Shown: one piece after another, positions 20,429 to 30,241 of the stretch
Numbering within the stretch: the stretch's first letter is position 1
How the letters are laid out: the number at the start of each line of letters is the position of its first letter
From: Heterotrichella gracilis
Lineage: Eukaryota > Sar > Xanthophyceae > Tribonematales > Xanthonemataceae
Direction of reading: 5' to 3'
DNA length: 64,000 nt
Assembly: GCA_032358255.1 (NCBI GenBank)
Contig: JAULBX010002002.1
Coordinates: forward strand, 87,697-151,696
Program-made: the position numbers and the translations under genes
Notes under the pieces: model-generated
The model's database searches: none
Seen by the model: the letters and a program-made list of their open reading frames with translations, nothing else
Told to the model about the DNA's origin: nothing

Positions 20429-23400
20429 ATGCTGCAAGCGATTACCAAGGCCGGCTGGCCTGCACCAAAGCAGGTAACACGAAATTCCACCTGCTATTTG
20501 TTAGAAGGTTGTAGCCCGCCTAGCCTGCGCCAATGTGCTGTTGGGCGTATGCATGCACTGCATGCATGCATGTGCAACCTTGCGCAGGCAACACCTAGCT
20601 CTCACGGCTCCAGTGCACAGCCATGGCAGGAATTTTTTTTTATTAGCGTTGCTAAAAATGGTATGTCGATAGTTAAGTGTCATGCTCTGACCAAACGGCA
20701 AGGTGGGCACCGTCCCTCGCATGCCGCTGTCTACCTTGGATGCACCCACCACACCTGGCTGCAGTCACACACCAGCCTGCGTCGGCAACCCCTGACATGG
20801 CACTACTCTCCCTGCCCAAAACCCCTCTCGCGCTTCTCACCCTGTGCGCCGCGCCAGGACCTACACCCCATGGTGGTGGAAACCCTAAAGGCGCTGGATA
20901 GGGTTTACCCCGGTGTGCGGGAGACCCCCCTGCTGGCCTCCTCCTGGCTGTCCCAGCAGACCAAGGGAAAGGTGTACCTCAAGATGGAGAATGACCAGGT
21001 AGGGATGGAAGTGCTTGATTGGGAGCCCCTTGGGACTGTGTTCTGCCTCAAAATTTGAGGGCACCCTAGCCCCTCAACCCTCAACCCTTCTGGCGTGAAA
21101 TACTTGATTTGGATCGTGTTCTGCCACAACAATTGGAAGCTGTGCTGTGATAACCCAAAATTGTATCTCGCTATATTGCGGGCACCTGCCACAAGATAAC
21201 ATTTACCAGGGTATATCAGAGCGAGCACCTGCTGACAACGCATGTGTCTCAGACACCTGCACCAGAAGGCAGCATGGCGAGTGCACAATTGTTTTCTACG
21301 GCAAAACGCATAATTTAAAGGGTAATGGGTACAATTTTTTCCACGACATTCCCGTGTTACCCTTGCTACAGGTCACAGGCTCCTTCAAGGCCCGCGGCGC
21401 CATGCACAAGGCGCTGTCGCTCAGCGATGACCAGCTGGCGGCAGGCATAGTCACCTGCTCCACAGGCAACCACGCGCTGGGAGTGGTGCACGCATGCGCC
21501 CAGGTCAACAAGGCTAGGTGGGTCTTATCCAGGGAATGGAAGTACGCCAGTCTGCAAGGTCGGAATTCAGGGAGGTGTGCATGCCATACCGTAACTAGGG
21601 CTGCGCATACCCTAGTCAAGGTTCAGGGAGGTGTGCATACCCTACCCAGGCAAAGTCACGTGTCCCTGGCAACCATGCACTGAGGGTGGTGCACGCATGC
21701 GCCCAGGTCAACACCGCAAGGTGGGTTCTGCCCAGGGTGTGTGCATACCCTAACTAGGGTCAAGGGCATGCACACCCTAATCACATCTCATGTTCTGACT
21801 GTGCTCAATAGGGTGCAAACTGTCACCAAACTAATGATCTGATCCAACAACAATCCCAGGCTGATCTTGCACCGATCCAACTAAACTTGCACCCATCTAA
21901 CTGATCCGCCCTGATCCGGCTATGATTGCAGGGAGGCCACCCACCCCCCCGTGCAGTGTGCGGTGTACGTCCCCCTGGGCATCAGCGCGGCCAAGGCCTC
22001 CAAGCTGGCGGCTGCAGGCGCTGACGTGGTGCAGTTTGCCACCGACTGCGTGGACACAGAGACTGAGGCCAGGCGGGTGGCGGGAGAGCGGGGTGCGGTG
22101 TACATCAGCCCTTACAATGACATACAGGTGGGTGTGGCCTGAAAAATAGGTTACGTTTGCATCCCTCACCCACTCCCACCCACCCCGCCCACGCATACAC
22201 ACACTCCCCGCACCCACTTATTCACCTACAGCTCCTATGATGGCCTGTGGGGGAATGTGGATTAGAAACTACACTGGGTTGGGGCCTACAAAATTACGGT
22301 GCATCAGTCCCTTCTTGATCTGTCGGTGGGTGGGAGTTGATGAGCAGACTGGATCGGGTTCGTCGAGTGGCATTGGATGGGCAAGTGAATAGAGGTTGGC
22401 TTGAATCTTGGTGCAATGCACGGTATAATTGCAGGCCCTTGCTCATCCAAGCCGCACCTTACCAGCACAAGGAGGGCAATCGAACCAACATGTAGAGAAA
22501 GGCATACTTGCTGGCTATGTTGGATTGCTGTGCACATCTAATGCAACGCCCTGCAGCACATCCGCGTGGGTGGGGCATCACAAGCACTCCACATCCTCCT
22601 GGCAGTACCCTAGGCAAGGTTTTCCCTGTGCGCCACTTCCCCGCAGGTTGCGGGAGGGCAGGGCACCATTGCTGCAGAGCTGTTGGCTCGCCTGGGGCCC
22701 GGTGCGCTGCACGAGGTGTATGTCGCAGCGGGAGGAGGCGGGCTCATCTCAGGTACGCATGCGTGCAGTATGACACTTTACCCAGCCATTGATGCCTTCT
22801 CAGATGTAATAGCGAATATTGGATGTGTGTGGAGCGCACGTCTTCCTCACCACATGAGGGGGGTTTCTGAGCCACCCTGTGAGAAACGATGTCTTTCTAA
22901 CCACACACGCCCTATCCAGGCATCGCCGCTTTCCTCAAGTCTGTGGACCCGTCCATTCGGGTCGTGGGCTGCCAGCCACTCGCTAGCCACGTGATGCAGC
23001 TGTCAGTGGAAGCAGGGCGAATAGTGGATGGGCCTACACTGGACACGCTATCAGATGGCACTGCAGGTGGGGTTAGGATTTTAGGTGGGGTTTAGGCAGG
23101 GTGCATAGTGGACGCACCCTCATTGGAAATGCTATCAGATGGATACTGCAGGTGAGGTCAAGGCTGGCGCTGGGTTCAGGGGTTGGAGATCTTAAAACCC
23201 TAATGCAATGGCTGGATCTGGGTGGGTGGGTGTCACCACCACACCAATGATGAAGTGGATAACAAAGGCTGTGTGGACCATGCGCTGCCTGGGTGTGTAG
23301 ATGTACTAGTAGCTGGCAATGGGTGCTGCTAACCTGTTTGGATGACAGGCTGCATGTATCCCAACAGCCAATGTATTCTGGTCCTGAGGGATACATGTGG

Positions 23401-24442
23401 CTATTGGCACTATGTGTAGTTGCCCATCTTCCGGTGGGCAGCGCTGTGCAGGTGTGGTACATGCATGCATGCACGGGAATCATGTGGTTGTTGCACACCA
23501 TGCCACCGTTGCCCACCATCACCAACTGCAAGCAACTAGCACCTGGAGTGCCCTCCCGCATGGCCATCAGCTCGTCCACATGCAGTTGCACCACATGTGC
23601 AGGGTGAAGGGTTTAAATTTTACGGTTATAGCCCGTGCGCAAGCAGCTGCACTACATGTGACCCCCACCATATGGTTGTGAACCGCTCTCAGCCTGTCTG
23701 TTTTTGCCTGAAATGGCATTGAAATGCCCGCGATTGCATTACTCCACCACAATGATAACGCAAAAGCAAGGATGCCTTGCTTGTGATAGATACATGTCGC
23801 CGGCACGGGTCATGCAATCTACTGAAAGAGCACATGATTTCCACACTGACACCTGTTTACGGTTTTTGGTTGATGCCCATGTGTGCATGTTGGATGTGTG
23901 CAGGTGGCATCGAGGAGGGGTCTGTCACCCTTGATCCCTGCACCCGCTTTGTGGACGAGTGGGTGCTGGTGGGAGAGCAGGCAATCGCGGCGGCCATGGT
24001 GGGCGTGTGGCGGGAGCAGGGGGTGTGGGTGGAAGGTGCGCTGCAGGGGCTGGGGGTCACCATGCTGAAATGTACACCATACTTGATGAGGTTGATAAAT
24101 ATGGGTCATAAATCTTGTAAGACTGTGAGCCTTACATATTTAAAAAAAAAACGCTATGGCCTCAGTTTCTAGTGTGCATTGCTGAGAGGGAAATGGCTTG
24201 GCAAATCCCCTAAAATGAATTGAATTTTTGCTGTTTGCTGTTTGGCCAAATGCGCAGGGTCTGCTGGCGTGGGCATTGCCGCTCTGCTCCAGGTGGCGGG
24301 AGGCTCATCAGGAGACCGGCTAGCGGGGCGGGGGGCTGTGGTGGTGTGCTGTGGGGGCAATGTGTCACCTGCCACCACGCAGCTGGCGCAGCAGCTGGCG
24401 GGAGTGGGAGATGGTCAGGCAGGCCCACCGAATGGGCAATGA
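20429..24442 (+). CDS. PLP-dependent threonine/serine dehydratase
   Basis: Eight exons, 20429-20473, 20858-20998, 21372-21517, 21932-22127, 22647-22752, 22920-23066, 23904-24035 and 24258-24442, encode 365 residues. It is a fold-type II PLP enzyme: the Schiff-base lysine is in GSFKARGA (Lys about 68), STGNHALGVV follows as the substrate loop, AAGGGGLIS (about 203-211) cradles the cofactor phosphate, and VVCCGGNVS is the C-terminal cofactor-ring motif. No ACT regulatory domain is present, so it resembles serine racemase or catabolic threonine dehydratase more than the isoleucine-pathway enzyme, which is longer. No obvious transit peptide, so cytosolic action is likely. Intron 1 is a multiple of three and open. 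Introns 3 and 6 contain duplicated exon ends. The exact substrate (threonine, serine or 3-hydroxyaspartate) cannot be read from the sequence. Confidence 0.92.
21658..21735 (+). repeat. Copy of dehydratase exon-3 3' end in intron 3
   Basis: A near-identical repeat of the exon-3 end and donor, offset 203 bases (real border 21517, copy 21720). It still reads GNHALRVVHACAQVNTA in the gene's frame and keeps a good GTGGGT donor. Around it GTGTGCATACCCTA units are repeated several times. Confidence 0.88.
23102..23160 (+). repeat. Copy of dehydratase exon-6 3' end in intron 6
   Basis: Exon-6 end and donor recur 85 bases downstream (real border 23066, copy 23151), with one inserted base. Between them lies TTTTAGGTGGGGTTTAGG, telomere-like. 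Confidence 0.85.
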
Positions 24443-25462
24443 TACGCAATCAGGTTTGACTGATCATCAGCACCTGCAAGCTGCACCTGCCACCTGGTTA
24501 CCCAGTTGGACTCCTTTGAAAGCCATACAGCAGTCACTGTGACACTGTGCTGCATGCACTCAGCACAGGCTGCAGAATGGAAGCCCCCTTGCAGTTCCAA
24601 TTGGCTACCTTGGTAGTTCCAAGTGCGATCTTTGAACAAATCTGGTGCCTGAATGATTGACCCTTCCATCGTTGTATATGATGATCATAGCGTGCCCAAA
24701 CTGTGCACATTGGTCAAATATTAGAAAATAGCCTATACTTTTGATATGTGGCACATTCAACGATAGATATCATCATCATGTAAACATGGTCCATCTGGCA
24801 GTGTCAGCGGCACTGACTGCACTCTGACAAGTGTGCCATTACTTGAAAATAAAATTTAGTTGTTACACTGTCTGCAAGGCTCCGAGTGGTGTCCAACATA
24901 TGGATGCTTCATTGTGGCCCCTAAACTCCGCCTTTGCACGTCCCATTCTTTCTCATTGTAACCCTGGATCACTAGCATCGATATCTTTGGCAAACCCCAG
25001 AATCTGATAATGGAAATGCGCACATGCCACATTAAAAACTGTCGCTGATGTATGACACCCCCGATTCCCATGTACTCCAGCTACTAGCGTCTGACTTTGG
25101 TACTGAACTTTAAGGCCTCTCTACCACCTTACACTGTGGGTGCTACATAATCTATAGAGACAAAATTGAATGCAGAAACTGGTATCCAGTGGAACAGCAG
25201 CTCCAACCCCATGCTGCCATGGACGATGCTGGTGGGGCGATTGCACATGGTTTTAAGTCAAAAGTATTTTTTGCTTCTTGTCCAGATGAAGCAATAAGCA
25301 TGGCTGCCGCGGTGTGCGCAAACCAACCACCCCCGCCACGGGCTGGCTCTCGCAGCTCAGGGCCAACCCTAGTGCTGGTCCTATCAAAGCCCTAGCAAAA
25401 CCCTTGGTTTCCCACTTCCTCCAGAGCGCTGCGCCTCACTGAACTGTGGTACTGGAAGGAGT
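24443..25462. other. Intergenic region, convergent dehydratase / Whirly
   Basis: About 1 kb holding two 3' UTRs. No exon is supported. Contains the second copy (24914-24945) of the repeat also found at 19952. Confidence 0.5.
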
Positions 25463-27971
25463 TCAGAACGGCGGCTGGCCGCTGTAGCCGCCCATGGCTC
25501 CCATCCCGCTCTTCTTAGAAAAGGATGGTTCTGCCTCAAACAGCTCGTCGAATCCCAGAAGCTTGGGGATCAGGTACTGCACATTGGAAAATGATTAAAA
25601 ATGTAGGTGTGAGAACGAGAAATGAAATGAAATGTAGGTATACAAGCAATTTTACAGGGGTGTCATTTGTCATCCCAGCAGCTTGAGGAACAGGTGGGAG
25701 ATGATCCAAAATGTGATTGCGGCTTTGGTGTAATTTAAACATGGTTTTATACGCTGTAGGGTCTCGTTCCAAAGTGAACGAGGGTGCATGGCAATCAAAA
25801 TAGGGTCCTGGGTTTAGGAAATAGGCGGCAGCAATGGTCCTCCTCCTTACCTGGCAGAGGGTCACAAAGGTCTGGTATTCCCCCCCAGTCAGGAACACAG
25901 AGGCCTTCTTCTCGGCCCCACCGCTCCTCTGCACCAAGAAACACTTGTTGGTGTCATGGGTGTGTCGGGGCCAGTGCATACGATGATGTGTGGAAGGCCC
26001 ATCCATGCAGTTATTAGAAGCATACTCCTAGGCTGGCTAATGTCACCATTTACCCATAATCAATCATATCAGGGGACTATGACAGTCCTCTTCTAGTCCC
26101 CAAGGCCATATGTAGGTTTGTGGGCGTGCCACATGGGGTGTGGATGCCAGATGGATGCCTGTGTGGGTGCTGGAACAGGCGTACCTCCACCAAGTTGATA
26201 TAGTACATGCGCGCTCCAGACTTGTCTTGCGCAGGGTTGATGGCAAGGTTCTTCACCACGGTACCCTCCTGCCTGCAGACCAATAGTGGACATAAGGGTT
26301 TAGGGTTTAGGGTTTAGGGTCTAGGGTTGATGGCAAGGTTCTTCACCACGGTACCCTCCTGCCTGGAGACCAGCAGTAGACACTTGGGTTTAGGGTGTAG
26401 GGTCTAGGATTGATCGCGAGGTCCTTCACCACGATACCCTCCTGCATGCAGACCAAGAGGGGGGATTTGTAAATCAGTACATCCATCAGAAAGCCAGGGG
26501 TGTTCATCCTACAAACCAGGAAAGGGTAGGGCAACTAGCATTAGGTGATTCATGCTGGCCCCCCGGTATTGGACCTGTTTCATACTCTCCCTGAACCTGT
26601 ATTGCTTATGCTGTATCATGGAACGCGATCTCTGTGGGTGTGGGTGTGATTTCTGAATACAGCCCCCCTATTGGACCCCTGGTCATGTGCAGCGGACCTG
26701 CCCCTCAAGCTGGTTTCGCCACTAGGATTTTGCCGCACTCATGCCTTCCTGCCTATCATCTGGGAATTTTGCAGGAGCACAGCAGCAAAAAGATAGCATA
26801 GCTTGTGGGACAGATGGCCGGGTGTGAGATATTTAGGGTGTGGGGTTTATTCACGTACGGTGAGCCCTTGTTGGGGTCGTGGACGAATACCACGTTCACA
26901 TCCTTGTTGGCGATGATTTGGCCCAGCTCAGTCGCACTCAGGCCAAACGTCTGGGGGCAGAAAGCACAGGAAACATGTCAGATATTTTTTGATGACATGT
27001 ACCTGTATAATAAGGGTTACATAGGGAGTTGTGGTGCAACACAAACGAGTTGGAGATGCACCAAAACATGCCTGGCCCCGTTCACGCCAAACCTGCTACA
27101 CACAGAATGGCATGGCGCAGGGGCAGTACCCAATGCTTTCCGCCATTTACAGGGAACAGCACCAGCAGGCAGTGGAGGACCATAGGGGAGCGCACCATTT
27201 TCTCGGCCCAGTTGTAGTACTGATCCCCTTGTCCCAGCGCAAACTCCAGCAGCACGATGCCATCACGGTCGACTGTCATGCCCCCCTCGGGCCTCCGGTT
27301 CCAGGAGGGCTTTATCACTTTGAAGCACATGGCGGCGCGGCCCTGCAGGTGGGTACCCGATCCATGGTCAGGGGGGGGACCAGGATGAGGAGTTGGGGAG
27401 GGCACAGGGTGAGGGGTGAGAGGGCGGGGCGGGTGATAGGGTCTAGTCTTGACAAGGCTAGGGTTTCAGGAGACCTAGAACAGCGCTCAAACGGGGTCAA
27501 GCCAACCAGTCAGGGAATCTGGGATAGATGTCACGGTCTTTCAGGTTACTGTTTCCTTGTCCTGTGCCGGTGCACGTATACAGCGGGGCAGGGCCAATCT
27601 AGGTTTTGTGATGCATGCATATGACTTGTCCGCTGTACGGTAATGCAGCAAACCGTCTGTGGATCAACTGTTGGTACAGGTAAGCCAACTGGTGGTCCTA
27701 AGAAAACCCTATGCGTGACCTTGTAGACCCTCCAGGCGGCGAATATGGGCTCGTTCCTTCGGCTGTCGTCGGTGCTCGCCTCGGTGTAGTTGCGAGTAGT
27801 TTGAAAAGAAGCGGACGCCTGCCCTCTGGAACCCCACGCGGGAATCCTGGCTGCCTGGGAAAGCCAGTGGCACGGGATGGACGTCGACAACGGCTTGCTG
27901 GGTTTCAAGAGGGCACTGGCGCAAGCCCGCACCAAGGGCTGTGTGCGCAACATGTTGCCCAGCTGCAGCAC
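25463..27971 (-). CDS. WHY: Whirly single-stranded DNA-binding protein
   Basis: Six exons, 27720-27971, 27196-27342, 26859-26950, 26185-26272, 25851-25928 and 25463-25576, join to 256 residues. After an Arg/Ser/Ala-rich organelle-targeting N-terminus of about 70 residues comes the Whirly fold: YKGRAAMCFKVIKPSW (a variant of the KGKAAL motif, about 83-98), DRDGIVLLEFALGQ, FGLSATELGQII, VVFVHDPNKGS, and the autoregulatory acidic-aromatic end FDELFEAEPSF. Whirlies form 24-mers on ssDNA and protect plastid and mitochondrial genomes from microhomology-mediated rearrangement; in the nucleus they can act as transcription factors. Length is typical. The alternative Met at residue 7 would barely change targeting. 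Intron 3 contains two extra copies of the exon-4 start with telomere-like spacers. It lies head to head with endosulfine. Confidence 0.93.
26290..26460 (-). repeat. Array of Whirly exon-4 5' ends with telomere-like spacers
   Basis: Two additional copies of the acceptor plus first ~40 bases of exon 4 lie upstream of the real one (real border 26272, copies near 26362 and 26444; spacing 90 and about 82). Both keep the frame (VVKNLAINPRP and VVKDLAINPRP). TTTAGGGTTTAGGG units separate them. Confidence 0.9.
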
Positions 27972-28330
27972 TGGTTGTTACGGAGTACAGCTCCTGCCGT
28001 TGTATATAAGAATTGTTCCTGCCTGGCAATATAGCAGGCGAGCAGCCTTGGCGCAACCACTTTTTGTACTGTAAGCTTGGTCGCATGCATTCGACGGTCA
28101 GTGCAAAATATGGCGGGAAACCCCAGTTTCGTGCCCGTTTGACTGTCACAGCTCCCACAGTCCATGCATATATACCGGAGTTTGGGCAGAAGTGCGAGAA
28201 GCACCTCTCAGCAGCTAGTGATTCAGTGTTTCCCGTTAAAAAAGGGTCAGCAAAGGGCACGGGCTGAGCTGGACCGGCATGGCCAGGATCCTCAGGGAGT
28301 CAAGCTTGACTGGCACACCCACGGACCACA
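27972..28330. promoter_or_regulatory. Compact bidirectional promoter, Whirly / endosulfine
   Basis: Only 359 bases separate divergent start codons. TATA-like elements lie near 28000 (TGTATATAAG) and 28168 (CATATATACC). Both transcripts must start within this stretch. Confidence 0.5.
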
Positions 28331-28891
28331 ATGGCAACACAACCGCCACCCTCCGTAAGTGCAAACGTTGTAACGTTGCGTGAATGCAAAAATATATGTT
28401 TACAAAGCCAGGTGTGCAGTATGCAACCCAGGCACGCTGCTTTGCAGGCACAACTCAAAGACCCCAAATCAATTGAACGGGAACAGGAGGCCTTGCTACG
28501 GGCCAAGTACGGAAACTTGAAGCCCAAGAAGAAGTTGATCCCCAAGGTGTGTTTGTAACGCTGCTGTGATGGCGTGCACCCCTTGGCAACCGTGGGTCGG
28601 AGTGTGCAGATACAGACTGGTGGTGGTGTGCAAGGTTCCGAGACCTGTTGACAGGTCCACAGTTGCTGGTGTATCTTGTTGTCGACATAAAAATAACCAG
28701 TGCACGTTTTGGCGCAGGAGCACAAGTACTTTGACTCAGCAGACTGGGCATTGGAAAAGCAAGGAGTAAAAACAGAGCAAGCTGCATTGTCAGACATACA
28801 GGAAGGGTTGGAGCCAAGGGTAGACCCAATGGTGGTTCCACCCCGCCGAATAAGCCACTTGGGGGAAGGGGACGATATTGTCACGAAGTAA
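28331..28891 (+). CDS. Endosulfine (ENSA/ARPP19) family PP2A inhibitor
   Basis: Exons 28331-28354, 28448-28546 and 28718-28891 give 98 residues. The protein reads KYGNLKPKKKLIPK, then HKYFDSADWALEKQG (about 43-57), matching the plant endosulfine form; Ser48 in FDSADW is the expected target of Greatwall-type kinase. Phosphorylated endosulfine inhibits PP2A-B55 and so controls entry into mitosis and quiescence. The C-terminal 40 residues are acidic and unconserved. The first exon encodes only eight residues (MATQPPPS). An upstream in-frame ATG exists in another frame (MARILRESS) but does not connect to the conserved part, so I prefer 28331. Confidence 0.9.
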
Positions 28892-30241
28892 TAGAATCCA
28901 GCCATCACTGGCAACGTCACAGCACTGTCGACGGCAGTGGAGACCCAAGCGCTGCAACCATATCCAGCGGTGCAATGCAACTGCCTTGGGCAACACAACG
29001 CGCTTCATAGCAACAGTGCTTTACAGAGCTGTGTCAGTATCTGCAGCTACCCTTTCCAAACTCTAGGGAACTGACTTTGGGGGACTGGGCACGATTATTA
29101 TCACTACTTTTGGCAACCGCATGTACCCAGCTCAACACGTATTGCACTGGAAAATTTTCCAGCAATAAGCAGTCCGGCACTGATAGCTGAAAATCAGCCA
29201 CTGCTGGTAATCTGTAGGATGACTTGGTGTATGTGAATAGTGGTGCTTTTATCATATGCGAGCTGGCCAGTGACACGCCATGTTATCAGCCGGTGCTGTT
29301 GTAACAGACCAGTTGACAAAGTTGAGCGGCAAGTTTAATAGTGCTGTTGAGGCACGTCAAATTTAGCTGCAACTGTGAAGGTTGAGTCCATATCACTATT
29401 GTAACACAGCGCATTGCCGTAAAGGGTACTTGTAAACAGTCTCTGCTGTGTAGCGCTGCAAGTGGCCAGGAACCACTGAAGGTCAGGCAGGATAAGTGCA
29501 GCACGACCTAACATTCCCATACTTGGGAGTTGCAAGGGACGGTTGCATACAACGTCTGGTTCAAATGTTGCCAACGTTGCCCAAGTGTGGGGCAAATGAT
29601 GACGCAGTGACAGCAAACGCATGTATAAAGAAAAAACAGCGGTTGTCAGAGTGGCCTATTGGCTACAACAGTGAGTTCATGGTGCACGTCAATCTTTGGG
29701 CAGTCTGTGACCAACAGGCCCCTCAGTGGTCGCTGCGGTGCTCTTGTGCTGGTCAAGGGGCAACACCCGCCGCACGGATGCTGGCAACGCCACCCCTGCT
29801 TTGTGGATGGGTTGCATGTAGCGCGGGATGTTGCTGCCTGTGCTGTCACCCGTCTGCTCATCAGGTGCAGCGTGGTGCTGAGCAGCCACATTCTGCTGCT
29901 GCTGACTGCGTCCCGGAGGGTGCAATATGAGCAGGTCCTCCCTCGAAGTGCTTCGCCCCAGCTGGCCCCTGTTGCCCGCAGACTTGTGCCCCTGCCTCAA
30001 CTGGTGCGCGCTGTGCGGCCGCCATGGCTGCGGGGGTTGCGCGCCGCCGCCATTCCAACCCATGCTACTCTGGACCTCACGCCCATGCCCGGGCTGATGG
30101 TGGACAGGACTGGCGGCTGCATGGCACGCAACCGATTCCTCTGCGTGCACCGCAGCATGTGAGAGGGACCGCAGCCTGCACTTGTACCACTCCAGGCCGT
30201 GCGCATGCTGCCGCTCATGCTGCTGCGCCTGGTGACCGCCA
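28892..30241. other. Intergenic region, convergent endosulfine / PP2C
   Basis: AT-richer to about 29650, then GC-rich to the PP2C stop. The GC-rich part stays open on the minus strand from 30516 to 29689 in the frame that an alternative PP2C acceptor would use. A plus-strand frame at 29659-30162 is also open. Neither shows a domain I recognise. Confidence 0.45.

Noticed and set aside
22445-22520. Possible tRNA on the minus strand (GGTTCGATTGCC)
   Set aside because: B-box-like only; no pairing T-stem or acceptor stem.
29659-30162. Plus-strand gene opposite the PP2C 3' region
   Set aside because: No domain, no splice context; probably a GC-rich shadow frame.
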